Shown here: positions 9,806 through 18,555 of the stretch, one piece after another | Layout: each line of letters begins with the position of its first letter | Position numbering within the stretch: the stretch's first letter is position 1 | Assembly (NCBI GenBank): GCA_000381565.1 | Contig: KB906725.1 | Coordinates: 2,341,093-2,405,092, forward strand | DNA length: 64,000 bases | Direction of reading: 5' to 3' | From: Oxalobacteraceae bacterium AB_14 | GTDB lineage: Bacteria; Pseudomonadota; Gammaproteobacteria; Burkholderiales; Burkholderiaceae_D | Position numbers and translations under genes: made by a program | Notes under the pieces: model-generated | Seen by the model: the letters and a program-made list of their open reading frames with translations, nothing else | Told to the model about the DNA's origin: nothing | Database searches by the model: none

Positions 9806-11244
9806 ACGCCCCATTGAAATTCATGCCGCCGGCCGATTTCCGAGCCCGCGTCAGCGACGCGCTGCAAGACACCAAACTGCGCGGCAGCATGCGCGGCGCG
9901 ATGGACTTCTTGCAGGACAAGCGCCGTGCGCAATTCCCCGACAGCGATGAACTGGAACAGCTGCGCGATCTCGGCGAAGCGGTGCGCCAGCATGCGCTGG
10001 GCCGTCTGCCGGAACTGCTGGTGCAGTTCGAAGCGAAGCTGCAAGCGGCCGGCGCACAGGTGCATTGGGCCGCGACCGCCGACGAAGCCAACGCCATCAT
10101 CCTCGACATCGCCCAGCGGCGCGGCGCGCGCAGCATCATCAAGGGCAAGTCGATGGCCAGCGAAGAGGTGGAGCTGAACCACTACATGGCGCAGCGCGGC
10201 ATCGACTGCATTGAATCCGACATGGGCGAATACATCGTCCAGCTGGCGGGGGAGAAGCCCTCGCACATCGTCATGCCGGCGGTGCACAAGACCCGCGCCG
10301 ACATTGGCGCGCTGTTCGAGCAGCACATACCGGGCATGCCCTACAGCGAAGACGTCGACACGCTGATCCAGGCCGGCCGTAGTGCGCTGCGCCAGGCCTT
10401 TGCCGACGCCGACATCGGCCTGTCCGGCGTGAACTTCGCGGCGGCCGATACCGGCACCCTGTGGCTGGTCGAAAACGAAGGCAACGGCCGCCTGTCGACC
10501 AGCGTGCCCGATGTGCACATCGCCTTGATGGGCATCGAGAAAGTCGTGGCAAAGCTGGAGCACATCGTGCCGCTGGCCAGCCTGCTGACACGCTCGGCGA
10601 CCGGGCAGGCCATCACCACCTATTTCAACCTGATCACCGGGCCACGCCGGGCCGGTGAAATGGACGGGCCGCGCGAACTGCACGTGGTGCTGCTCGATAA
10701 CGGCCGCACGCAAGCCTACGCCGACGAGCAGCTGCGCGCCACCTTGCAGTGCATTCGTTGCGGCGCCTGCATCAACCACTGTCCGGTCTATGCACGGGTG
10801 GGCGGCCACGCCTACGGCACCACTTATCCCGGACCGATCGGCAAGATCATATCGCCGCACCTGCTGGGACTTGAAGCGACCGCCGACCTGGCGACCGCCT
10901 CCAGCCTGTGCGGCGCCTGCGGCGAAGTGTGCCCGGTGCGCATACCGATACCGGCGCTGCTGGTGCGCCTGCGTACCGAAGCCAATCGCGATCCGGCGCA
11001 GAAAGTCGAACATGCGCTGCGGGGGCAGGGCGCCAGTTTCAGTCGCAGCGAGCGGCTGGTGTGGCGGTTCTGGAGCGGTGCGTTCGCGCGGCCCGGCGTG
11101 TATCGCCTGTTCCGCTGGGCCGCTACACGGCTGCGCGCGTTCACGCCGCGCAGCCAGTTGGGGTGGACCCGCCACCGCGAGCCGCTTAAGCCAGCCGCGC
11201 GCAGCCTGGCCGACCTGCTGCGGGAAAGGGGGCAGGCCGAATAG
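9802..11244 (+). CDS. lutB: Lactate utilisation iron-sulphur protein LutB
   Basis: A 480-residue LutB/YkgF protein. The N-terminal two-thirds is a LUD domain (KGKSMASEEVELN, DTGTLWLVENEGNGRL). Two ferredoxin-type Cys motifs follow, CIRCGACINHCPVY and CGACGEVCPVRI, which would bind 4Fe-4S clusters. The C-terminal tail ends at residue 480 without a membrane segment. ATG 9802 overlaps the lutC stop, with GGAGG 7 bases upstream. It should carry electrons from L-lactate oxidation to the quinone pool together with LutA and LutC. Confidence 0.92.
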   Translation: MNAPLKFMPPADFRARVSDALQDTKLRGSMRGAMDFLQDKRRAQFPDSDELEQLRDLGEAVRQHALGRLPELLVQFEAKLQAAGAQVHWAATADEANAIILDIAQRRGARSIIKGKSMASEEVELNHYMAQRGIDCIESDMGEYIVQLAGEKPSHIVMPAVHKTRADIGALFEQHIPGMPYSEDVDTLIQAGRSALRQAFADADIGLSGVNFAAADTGTLWLVENEGNGRLSTSVPDVHIALMGIEKVVAKLEHIVPLASLLTRSATGQAITTYFNLITGPRRAGEMDGPRELHVVLLDNGRTQAYADEQLRATLQCIRCGACINHCPVYARVGGHAYGTTYPGPIGKIISPHLLGLEATADLATASSLCGACGEVCPVRIPIPALLVRLRTEANRDPAQKVEHALRGQGASFSRSERLVWRFWSGAFARPGVYRLFRWAATRLRAFTPRSQLGWTRHREPLKPAARSLADLLRERGQAE

Positions 11245-11268
11245 CGTTGCCGCGGCGCCTGGCCATGG

Positions 11269-11285
11269 GGTGAATAATTTTCACC
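11269..11285. promoter_or_regulatory. LysR-type operator upstream of the lactate permease gene
   Basis: GGTGAATAATTTTCACC is a perfect 6-5-6 inverted repeat that contains T-N11-A, the LysR-family core. A near-identical site, sharing the half TTTTCACCGCTG, lies upstream of glcD. A -10-like TACACT follows at 11341 with no good -35, as expected for an activated promoter. Confidence 0.6.
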
Positions 11286-11400
11286 GCTGCGGCCAATTCA
11301 TTTCATCTTTTCGTACCACCGAAAGCCTGCGCCGCGCCTTTACACTCGTCGCATCGTTTAGCTCTACAAAAAAATACTTGTACTCTTGGAGGAGACCGCA

Positions 11401-13113
11401 ATGCAAACCTGGAATCAGATTTACGCGCCGCTGGGCAGCTTGGGGCTGTCGGCATTGGTTGCCGCCGTACCGATCATATTCTTCTTTCTCGCGCTGGCAG
11501 TGCTGCGCATCAAAGGCCACGTCGCCGCCGCCGTGACCTTGGCGCTCGCGCTGGCGGTCGCCATCTTCGCCTACGGCATGCCGGTGCCGCAGGCGCTGGC
11601 CGCGGCGGGCTACGGCTTCGCCTATGGACTGTGGCCAATCGCCTGGATCATCGTCACCGCGGTGTTCCTGTACAAGGTGGTGGACCGCACCGGCCAACTC
11701 GATATCATCCGCGCCTCGGTGCTGTCGATTACCGATGACCAGCGCCTGCAGATGCTGCTGATCGGCTTCTCGTTCGGCGCCTTCCTTGAAGGCGCGGCGG
11801 GCTTCGGCGCGCCGGTGGCGATCACGTCGGCGCTGCTGGTCGGCCTGGGCTTCAACCCGCTGTACGCGGCGGGCCTGTGCCTGATCGCCAACACGGCGCC
11901 GGTGGCGTTCGGCGCGATGGGCATTCCCATCATCGTGGCCGGCCAGGTCACCGGCATCGACGCCATGCAGATTGGCGCGATGGCCGGCCGCCAGTTGCCG
12001 CTGTTGTCGCTGGCGGTGCCCTTCTGGCTGGTGTTCATGATGGACGGTAAGCGCGGCATCAAGGAAACCTGGCCTGCGGCGCTGGTGGCCGGCGGCAGCT
12101 TCGCCGTGACGCAGTACATCACCTCGAATTTCATCGGCCCCGAGCTGCCGGACATCACGTCGGCCCTGGTCAGCCTTGGTTCGCTGACGGCGCTGCTGAA
12201 AGTGTGGCAACCGGCCAGCGCCAAAGCCGGCGCCCGCAGCGCCATTTCGATGGGCGGCGGCACGGCGGCGATGGCGACCTTCGGCGGCGGCTCGTCGACC
12301 GGCGCGGAACCGCGTATCCGCAAGCAGTCGCCATACAGCACGATGCAAACGGTACGTGCATGGGCGCCGTTCGGCATCCTGACCGCCGTCGTCACCGTAT
12401 GGAGCCTGCCGCAGTTCAAGGCGCTGTTCGCCGGCAGCGGCGCGCTGGCCGGCACCGTGATGAAATTCCATGTGCCGTACCTGGACCAGATGGTGGTCAA
12501 GATGGCGCCTATCGTGGCTGTGCCCAAAGCCTACGAGGCGGTCTTCAAGCTGGACCTGCTGTCGGCCGTCGGCACCGCGATCCTGTTGTCCACGTTGATC
12601 TCGATGGCGCTGCTGCGCTTCAAGCCGATGTCCGGCCTGCGCGCGCTGGCCGATACGGTGGTGGAACTGCGCCGTCCAATTCTGTCCATCGGCCTGGTGC
12701 TGGCGTTTGCGTTTGTCGCCAACTATTCCGGCATGTCCTCGACACTGGCGCTGGTATTGGCCGGCACCGGCGCCGCTTTCCCGTTCTTCTCGCCGTTCCT
12801 CGGCTGGCTGGGCGTGTTCCTGACCGGATCGGACACTTCGTCGAACGCCTTGTTCTGCTCCCTGCAAAACACCACGGCGCACCAGATCAATGTGTCGGAC
12901 ACCTTGCTGGTGGCGGCCAACACCACCGGCGGCGTGACTGGCAAGATGATCTCGCCGCAATCGATCGCCGTCGCCTGCGCCGCGACCGGATTGGTCGGGC
13001 GCGAATCCGAGTTGTTCCGCTTTACCCTCAAACATAGCCTGCTGTTCGCCACCATCGTTGGTATCATGACGGTGTTGCAGGCGTATGTATTCACGGGGAT
13101 GGTGCCACACTGA
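11401..13113 (+). CDS. lldP: L-lactate permease (LctP/LldP family)
   Basis: A 570-residue integral membrane transporter of the lactate permease family, with about 12-14 hydrophobic segments over its whole length. Family signatures include GAFLEGAAGFGAPVAIT near residues 125-141 and GSDTSSNALFCSLQ in the C-terminal part. It imports L-lactate, and probably glycolate, by proton symport for the flanking oxidases. The start is ATG 11401, with GGAGGAG 8 bases upstream. The spacing of 157 bases from lutB and its own operator indicate a separate promoter. A LysR-type regulator gene follows on the same strand. Confidence 0.92.
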   Translation: MQTWNQIYAPLGSLGLSALVAAVPIIFFFLALAVLRIKGHVAAAVTLALALAVAIFAYGMPVPQALAAAGYGFAYGLWPIAWIIVTAVFLYKVVDRTGQLDIIRASVLSITDDQRLQMLLIGFSFGAFLEGAAGFGAPVAITSALLVGLGFNPLYAAGLCLIANTAPVAFGAMGIPIIVAGQVTGIDAMQIGAMAGRQLPLLSLAVPFWLVFMMDGKRGIKETWPAALVAGGSFAVTQYITSNFIGPELPDITSALVSLGSLTALLKVWQPASAKAGARSAISMGGGTAAMATFGGGSSTGAEPRIRKQSPYSTMQTVRAWAPFGILTAVVTVWSLPQFKALFAGSGALAGTVMKFHVPYLDQMVVKMAPIVAVPKAYEAVFKLDLLSAVGTAILLSTLISMALLRFKPMSGLRALADTVVELRRPILSIGLVLAFAFVANYSGMSSTLALVLAGTGAAFPFFSPFLGWLGVFLTGSDTSSNALFCSLQNTTAHQINVSDTLLVAANTTGGVTGKMISPQSIAVACAATGLVGRESELFRFTLKHSLLFATIVGIMTVLQAYVFTGMVPH

Positions 13114-13158
13114 CGCCTTCTCCCAGCCCTGCCGAGGGTTTGTGAAAGGCGCATAACC

Positions 13159-14058
13159 ATGCCCAGACGTTTCCCCCCAGTGCACGCGTTGTCCGCCTTC
13201 GAGGCGGCGGCGCGTGCCGGTTCATTCGCGGTCGCCGCGCAGCAGCTGTGCATTACGCCGTCGGCGTTGTCGCACCGTATCCGTCTGCTTGAGGAGTTTG
13301 TCGGCGACCGCCTGTTCGTGCGCGAAGGCCGTTCGCTGACGCTGTCGCCGTTCGGCCGCAGCTACCTGGACGTGGTATGCCAGGCGCTGCGCACGCTGAC
13401 CGATTTCCCGCTGCCGCATCGCAGCGCGCCGGTTCAACCGCGGGTCAAGATCACCGTCCCTCCGACCTTCGCGCGCTACCTGCTGATGCCGCGCCTGGCC
13501 GAATTCACCGAAGCCCATCCCGAGATCGTGGTCGAAGTCTTCCTCTCGGTACCGCTGTATGACCTGTGTCTGAACGAGACGGATCTGGAGGTGCGTTTCG
13601 GCGCCGGAAAATATCCCGACATGGTGACCACGCGGCTGTTTGGCGAGCCGGCGTTTGCCGTCGCCAGCCCGGCATACCTGGAGCGGATCGGCGGCCTCGC
13701 CACGCCGGCCGATCTGAAGAAGGCCACTTTGCTGCGCTCCGCGCTGGAGCAGTGGAAGCCGTGGTTCGAACAGGCTGGCCTGGATTGGCCGGAGCCGGTC
13801 GACGCGCTGCGTGTCGACGACCTGGGCTTGCTGCTGGAGGCGGTGCGCCATGGCCACGGCGTGGGATTGACACGACAGCACTTCGCCCAGGCCATGATCG
13901 CCAGCGGCGAAGTGGTGCAGCTGTTCGACGTGCGCCTGGCATCGCCGCCGCACGCCTATTACGTCGTGTACGAGCAAAGCGCCCGCACCCGGCCGGAGGT
14001 GACGCTGTTCATCGACTGGCTGATGGCCGCTTACCCTGATAACGAACGCGACGCATGA
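13159..14058 (+). CDS. LysR-family regulator (GcvA-like), probably controls lldP and glcDEF
   Basis: A 299-residue LysR-type regulator. The N-terminal winged helix (PPVHALSAFEAAARAGSFAVAAQQL, listed here in outline, with ALSHRIRLLEE as recognition helix) is of the GcvA subgroup. A periplasmic-binding-fold effector domain follows (ITVPPTFARYLLMPRL, VGLTRQHFA). It lies between lldP and glcDEF, all on the plus strand. Similar T-N11-A palindromes precede both neighbours (11269-11285 and 14076-14092), which makes it the likely activator of the permease and glycolate oxidase. The ligand is inferred to be an alpha-hydroxy acid. Confidence 0.85.
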   Translation: MPRRFPPVHALSAFEAAARAGSFAVAAQQLCITPSALSHRIRLLEEFVGDRLFVREGRSLTLSPFGRSYLDVVCQALRTLTDFPLPHRSAPVQPRVKITVPPTFARYLLMPRLAEFTEAHPEIVVEVFLSVPLYDLCLNETDLEVRFGAGKYPDMVTTRLFGEPAFAVASPAYLERIGGLATPADLKKATLLRSALEQWKPWFEQAGLDWPEPVDALRVDDLGLLLEAVRHGHGVGLTRQHFAQAMIASGEVVQLFDVRLASPPHAYYVVYEQSARTRPEVTLFIDWLMAAYPDNERDA

Positions 14059-14067
14059 AAAATCTGC

Positions 14068-14100
14068 GCTCCAACGGTTAATTCTTTTCACCGCTGGAGC
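14068..14100. promoter_or_regulatory. LysR-type operator and extended palindrome upstream of glcD
   Basis: The core GGTTAATTCTTTTCACC (14076-14092) is a 6-5-6 inverted repeat with one mismatch and a T-N11-A spacing. It matches the site at 11269. An outer GCTCCA/TGGAGC repeat extends the symmetry to 33 bases. TACACT at 14115-14120 is a candidate -10. Confidence 0.6.
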
Positions 14101-14154
14101 GCGCGGCAGGCCGCTACACTGGACGCTACTTCATCATCGCATCCAGGGCCACTC

Positions 14155-15645
14155 ATGAACGCGCCGCTTGCATCACCGCCACTGCTGCACGACCGCAAGC
14201 AGGCCATACTGGCCGCGCTGCGCGGCCTGCTTCCACCGCATTGTCTGCTGTCCGAGCAGGAAGACACCCGACCCTACGAATGCGACGGCCTGACCGCCTA
14301 CCGGCAGCTGCCGCTGGCGGTGGCGCTGCCCGAGACGGAGGCGCAACTGATCGCGCTGCTGAAGGCGTGCAGCGCGCTGCGGGTGCCGATCGTCCCGCGC
14401 GGCGCGGGCACGGGCTTGTCCGGCGGCGCCATGCCCATCGCCGACGGCATCGTCATCTCGACCGCGAAAATGAGCCGCATCCTGGCGCTCGATCCGCTGG
14501 CGCGCACGGCGCGCGTGCAGCCCGGCGTGCGCAACCTGGCGATCTCCGAGGCTGCTGCGGCGCACGCGCTGTACTACGCGCCGGATCCATCGTCGCAGAT
14601 CGCCTGCACCATCGCGGGCAACGTGGCCGAGAACTCGGGCGGCGTCCATTGCCTCAAGTACGGCCTGACCTTGCACAACGTGATGCGGGTGCGGATGGTG
14701 TCGATGGATGGCGAGATTATCGAACTCGGTGGCGCCGCGCTCGATGCGCCGGGCCTTGATCTGCTGGCGGTGTTCATCGGCTCCGAGGGCATGCTGGGCG
14801 TAGTCACCGAAGTGACGGTGCGCCTGGTTCCGAAACCGCCGCTCGCGCGCGTCATCATGGCGTCGTTCGACGACGTCGTCACCGGCGGCGATGCGGTGGC
14901 GGAGGTGATCGCCGCCGGCATCATCCCGGCCGGCCTGGAGATGATGGACCGCACCAGCGTGCGCATGGTCGAACCCTTCGTCAGGGCCGGCTACGACACC
15001 AACGCCGCCGCCATCCTGCTGTGCGAATCGGACGGCATGCCGGAAGAAGTGGAGGAGGAGATCGAGCGCATGAGCGAGGTGCTGCTGCGCGCCGGCGCCA
15101 GCGCCATCGCGGTGTCGGGCAGCGAGGCGGAGCGCATGCGCTTCTGGTCCGGCCGCAAGAACGCGTTTCCGGCGGCGGGGCGCCTCTCGCCCGACTACTA
15201 CTGCATGGACGGCACCATCCCGCGCAAGCGCCTGGCCGAAGTCCTGCAAGGCATCGCCGCCATGGAGCAGACCTACGGCCTGCGTTGCGCCAACGTGTTC
15301 CACGCCGGCGACGGCAACCTGCATCCGCTGATCATGTTCGACGCCAACCAGCCCGGGGAATTCGACCGCGCCGAACGCTTCGGCGAAGCGATCCTGGCTT
15401 TGTGCGTGGAAGTGGGCGGCACGATCACTGGAGAGCATGGCGTCGGCATCGAGAAAATCGACGCCATGTGCGGACAGTTTACGGTGAACGAGGTGGCCGC
15501 CTTCATTGGCGTAAAGCGCGCCTTCGACGGCGCCTTCCTGCTCAACCCCAACAAAGCCATACCCACGCTGGATCGCTGCGCCGCATACGGCAAGCGGCAG
15601 GCGCGCGGCGGCGTGTTCAAGTTTGTCAAACAGGTGGGAGCATGA
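14155..15645 (+). CDS. glcD: Glycolate oxidase FAD-binding subunit GlcD
   Basis: A 496-residue FAD-linked oxidase of the PCMH/VAO type. The FAD site is marked by PIVPRGAGTGLSGGAMP (about 77-93) and GNVAENSGG. The C-terminal FAD_oxidase_C domain includes HAGDGNLHP and TGEHGVG. GlcD oxidises glycolate (or D-lactate) to glyoxylate (or pyruvate) as part of GlcDEF. The start is ATG 14155, 62 bases after the operator palindrome. It is coupled to glcE by an ATGA overlap. Substrate preference between glycolate and D-lactate cannot be read from sequence. Confidence 0.93.
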   Translation: MNAPLASPPLLHDRKQAILAALRGLLPPHCLLSEQEDTRPYECDGLTAYRQLPLAVALPETEAQLIALLKACSALRVPIVPRGAGTGLSGGAMPIADGIVISTAKMSRILALDPLARTARVQPGVRNLAISEAAAAHALYYAPDPSSQIACTIAGNVAENSGGVHCLKYGLTLHNVMRVRMVSMDGEIIELGGAALDAPGLDLLAVFIGSEGMLGVVTEVTVRLVPKPPLARVIMASFDDVVTGGDAVAEVIAAGIIPAGLEMMDRTSVRMVEPFVRAGYDTNAAAILLCESDGMPEEVEEEIERMSEVLLRAGASAIAVSGSEAERMRFWSGRKNAFPAAGRLSPDYYCMDGTIPRKRLAEVLQGIAAMEQTYGLRCANVFHAGDGNLHPLIMFDANQPGEFDRAERFGEAILALCVEVGGTITGEHGVGIEKIDAMCGQFTVNEVAAFIGVKRAFDGAFLLNPNKAIPTLDRCAAYGKRQARGGVFKFVKQVGA

Positions 15646-16727
15646 CGATGGAATCGATAGTGAGCCAGTTCCGTGAACGTATCGTGGCCGCCGGCGCTGC
15701 GCGCACGCCGCTGCGCTTGCGCGGTGGCGGCAGCAAGAACTGGTATGGGCAAACGCCGGACGGCGAATTGCTGGAGACGTCCACCTACCAGGGCATCGTC
15801 GCCTATGAGCCGACGGAGCTGGTGGTGACTGCGCGCTGCGGTACGCCGCTGCGCGAGCTGGAACGGGAGCTGGCGCTGCAGGGGCAGATGCTGGCGTTCG
15901 AGCCGCCCCATTTCGGCGCCGACGCCACCGTGGGCGGCATGGTGGCCGCAGGGCTATCCGGCCCGCGCCGCCAGAGCGTCGGCGCGGTGCGCGACTTTGT
16001 GCTTGGCGTGGTGCTGATGGACGGTCGCGGCGACCTGCTGCGCTTCGGCGGACAGGTGATGAAGAACGTCGCCGGCTACGATGTTTCGCGCCTGCTGGCA
16101 GGATCGCTCGGCATGCTGGGACTGGTGCTGGAGGTGTCGCTGAAGGTGCTGCCACGGCCGACGGCGGAAGCCACGCTGCGGCTGGAACTCGGCCGGGAGG
16201 AAGCCTTGCTGCGGCTGAATCAATGGGCGGGACAGCCATTGCCGCTGTCGGCGTCCGCATGGCACGAAGGCGCGTTGACGTTGCGCCTGTCCGGTGCGCG
16301 GGCGGCGGTGGCGGCAGCGGCGCAGCATATCGGCGGCGAGACGCTGGAGCCGGAAGCGGCCGCGCTGTGGTGGAGCGATTTGCGCGAACACCGGCATGCG
16401 TGGTTCGCGCAAGCGGAGACGCCGCTGTGGCGGCTGTCGCTGCCGTCGACGGCGCCGGCGGATTCGCTTTCCGCACTGGACGACGGCATGCAGCTGATCG
16501 AGTGGGGCGGTTCGCAGCGCTGGCTGCGCAGCGCGGCCGATCCGATTGCCCTGCGCGCGCGGGCGGCGGAACTGGGCGGCCACGCCACCATGTTCCGTGG
16601 CGGCGACAAGCGGCATGGCGTGTTCCAGCCGCTGGCGCCGGCCGTGCAGACGATCCATCGCAAGCTCAAACAGCAATTCGACCCGGCCGGCATCTTCAAT
16701 CCCGGCCGCATGTACCGGGACCTGTAA
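15642..16727 (+). CDS. glcE: Glycolate oxidase FAD-binding subunit GlcE
   Basis: A 361-residue second flavoprotein subunit of glycolate oxidase. Residues about 15-180 hold the PCMH FAD-binding domain (LRLRGGGSKNWYG, FGADATVGGMVAAGLSGPRR, VMKNVAGYDVSRLLAGSLG). The C-terminus ends in the characteristic FDPAGIFNPGRMY. ATG 15642 overlaps the glcD TGA, and a second in-frame ATG lies two codons later. It is followed after 2 bases by glcF. Confidence 0.93.
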   Translation: MTMESIVSQFRERIVAAGAARTPLRLRGGGSKNWYGQTPDGELLETSTYQGIVAYEPTELVVTARCGTPLRELERELALQGQMLAFEPPHFGADATVGGMVAAGLSGPRRQSVGAVRDFVLGVVLMDGRGDLLRFGGQVMKNVAGYDVSRLLAGSLGMLGLVLEVSLKVLPRPTAEATLRLELGREEALLRLNQWAGQPLPLSASAWHEGALTLRLSGARAAVAAAAQHIGGETLEPEAAALWWSDLREHRHAWFAQAETPLWRLSLPSTAPADSLSALDDGMQLIEWGGSQRWLRSAADPIALRARAAELGGHATMFRGGDKRHGVFQPLAPAVQTIHRKLKQQFDPAGIFNPGRMYRDL

Positions 16728-16729
16728 TC

Positions 16730-17956
16730 ATGCAAACCAATCTGGCAGCACAATTCAAGAACACCGCCGACGGCGACGAGGCCGAAGCGATCCTGCGCGC
16801 CTGCGTGCATTGCGGCTTCTGCAGCGCGACCTGTCCCACCTACCAGCTGCTGGGCGACGAGCTGGATGGACCGCGCGGCCGCATCTACCTGATCAAGCAG
16901 GTGCTGGAAGGGCAGGCGGCCACGCAACGCACGCAGCTGCATCTGGACCGCTGCCTGAGCTGCCGCAACTGCGAGAGCACTTGTCCGTCCGGCGTGCAGT
17001 ACGGGCGCTTGCTCGATATTGGCCGCAAGGTGGTGGAGCAGCAGGTGGGCCGGCCGGCGCGCCAGCGTTATCAGCGCCTGCTGCTGAAGGAGGCGCTGCC
17101 GCGCGCGTGGCTGTTCCGGCCCGCGATGAAGCTGGGGCGCATGGTGCGGCCGCTGCTGCCGGCGGCGCTGCAGGAAAAGGTACAGCCTTTGCCGGCGGCC
17201 GGGCTTTGGCCGCGCGGCGGGCAGTCGCGCAAGATGCTGCTGCTGGACGGTTGCGTGCAGCCCGGGATGGCGCCGAATATCAACAGCGCCGCCGCGCGCA
17301 TCCTGGCGGCGCTGGATGTGGAACTGGTGGTGGCGCCGCGCGCCGGCTGCTGCGGGGCGATACGCTACCACCTGGCCGACCACGATGGCGGGCTGGATGA
17401 CATGCGGCGCAATATCGATGCGTGGTGGCCGCTGCTGGAAGCCGGCGCGGAAGCGATCGTCATGACCGCGTCCGGCTGCGGCGCCACGGTCAAGGAATAC
17501 GGCCACCTGCTGCGGGACGATCCCGTGTATGCCGACAAGGCGCGGCGGGTCTCCGAACTGACGCGCGACATCAGCGAGATCCTGTGCGGCGAGCAGGAAG
17601 GCTTGCTGGCCTTGCTGAAGCAGCGGCCGCCGGCCGAGCCGGTGGCGTTTCATCCGCCGTGCACGCTGCAGCATGCGCAGCGCATACGCGGCAAGGTTGA
17701 GGAGCTATTGCGCGCAGCGGGCGTCGACCTGCGCCTGTGCGCCGACAGCCATTTGTGCTGCGGCTCGGCCGGCACGTATTCGGTGCTGCAGCCGGAGTTG
17801 TCGCACCAGCTGCGCGACCGCAAGCTGTCCAGTTTGAAGGCCACCGGCGCGTCCCGTATCGTCTCCGCGAATATCGGCTGCCAAAGCCATTTGCAATCGG
17901 GGACGCCGCTGCCGGTGGGGCACTGGATCGAATTGATCGACCAGATGCTCGCTTAG
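16730..17956 (+). CDS. glcF: Glycolate oxidase iron-sulphur subunit GlcF
   Basis: A 408-residue protein. Two 4Fe-4S ferredoxin motifs lie in the N-terminal 100 residues (CVHCGFCSATCPTY and CLSCRNCESTCPSG). Two CCG cysteine-rich domains follow (RAGCCGAIRYHL and HLCCGSAGTYSVLQPE). It relays electrons from GlcD/GlcE to the respiratory chain. ATG 16730 starts 2 bases after the glcE stop. Its stop codon overlaps the convergent protease gene stop by 4 bases, so the two transcripts meet with no room for a separate terminator. Confidence 0.94.
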   Translation: MQTNLAAQFKNTADGDEAEAILRACVHCGFCSATCPTYQLLGDELDGPRGRIYLIKQVLEGQAATQRTQLHLDRCLSCRNCESTCPSGVQYGRLLDIGRKVVEQQVGRPARQRYQRLLLKEALPRAWLFRPAMKLGRMVRPLLPAALQEKVQPLPAAGLWPRGGQSRKMLLLDGCVQPGMAPNINSAAARILAALDVELVVAPRAGCCGAIRYHLADHDGGLDDMRRNIDAWWPLLEAGAEAIVMTASGCGATVKEYGHLLRDDPVYADKARRVSELTRDISEILCGEQEGLLALLKQRPPAEPVAFHPPCTLQHAQRIRGKVEELLRAAGVDLRLCADSHLCCGSAGTYSVLQPELSHQLRDRKLSSLKATGASRIVSANIGCQSHLQSGTPLPVGHWIELIDQMLA

Positions 17957-18531
17957 TTGTTCATGCGCTGGGTATGCGTCCACCGGTGGTCGGACGCGTA
18001 CACCGCCGAGCTGTAGCTGCGGTAGGTCTGGCCCTCGCCCGGCCACGGATTCATGATGTACACGTAGTGGACGCCGTTGACGGTTTCATAGCCGCGCCCC
18101 ACCATGATGTGGCCGCCGCCATTGGTCCAACCGTAGCGGATCACGAACGGCCGGTTGGCGTTGATGTCGGACACCACGCTGTTCCAGGACGAGGCCGAGT
18201 TGTAGGCGGTGTTGGCCACGCCCCAGGCCCTCAGGATGTTCTGCACGCTGCCATTGCTGCCGTACATATTGTTGGGCTGGTTGGCGTAGCTGTTCCAGTT
18301 GAAGTTCGAATTGCCGCAGGCGTAGTTCAGGCCGAAGGCCCAGTTGACGATCTGGCACTGGCTGGGCGTCTGGCCGTAGAAGTTCAGCACGGCCTTGCTG
18401 GAGCCGGCCCAGCACCACTGGCTATGCTCCTGCGTGACCAGCGGAACATTCAGGGTTTTCCATTGCGCGAAGGCGGACGGCAGCGCGGCCAGCAGGCCGG
18501 CGCTCAAGATCAGGCTGTTCAATTTTTTCAT
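17953..18531 (-). CDS. Secreted papain-like cysteine peptidase (C39/C70-like)
   Basis: A 192-residue protein with a Sec signal peptide (MKKLNSLILSAGLLAALPSAFA) and a small papain-fold domain. The segment VPLVTQEHSQWCWAGSSKAV carries the candidate nucleophile Cys in WCWAG. GGHIMVGRGYE carries the catalytic His, and IMNPWPGEG the third catalytic Asn/Asp position. This pattern is shared by papain-like C39/C70 (AvrRpt2-type) peptidases. It would act in the periplasm or outside the cell. It follows an exported protein gene by 24 bases on the same strand, so the two likely form one operon. The substrate is unknown. Confidence 0.78.
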   Translation of the reverse strand: MKKLNSLILSAGLLAALPSAFAQWKTLNVPLVTQEHSQWCWAGSSKAVLNFYGQTPSQCQIVNWAFGLNYACGNSNFNWNSYANQPNNMYGSNGSVQNILRAWGVANTAYNSASSWNSVVSDINANRPFVIRYGWTNGGGHIMVGRGYETVNGVHYVYIMNPWPGEGQTYRSYSSAVYASDHRWTHTQRMNN

Positions 18532-18555
18532 GTGGTTCTCCTTGTCCCGCGCGGC

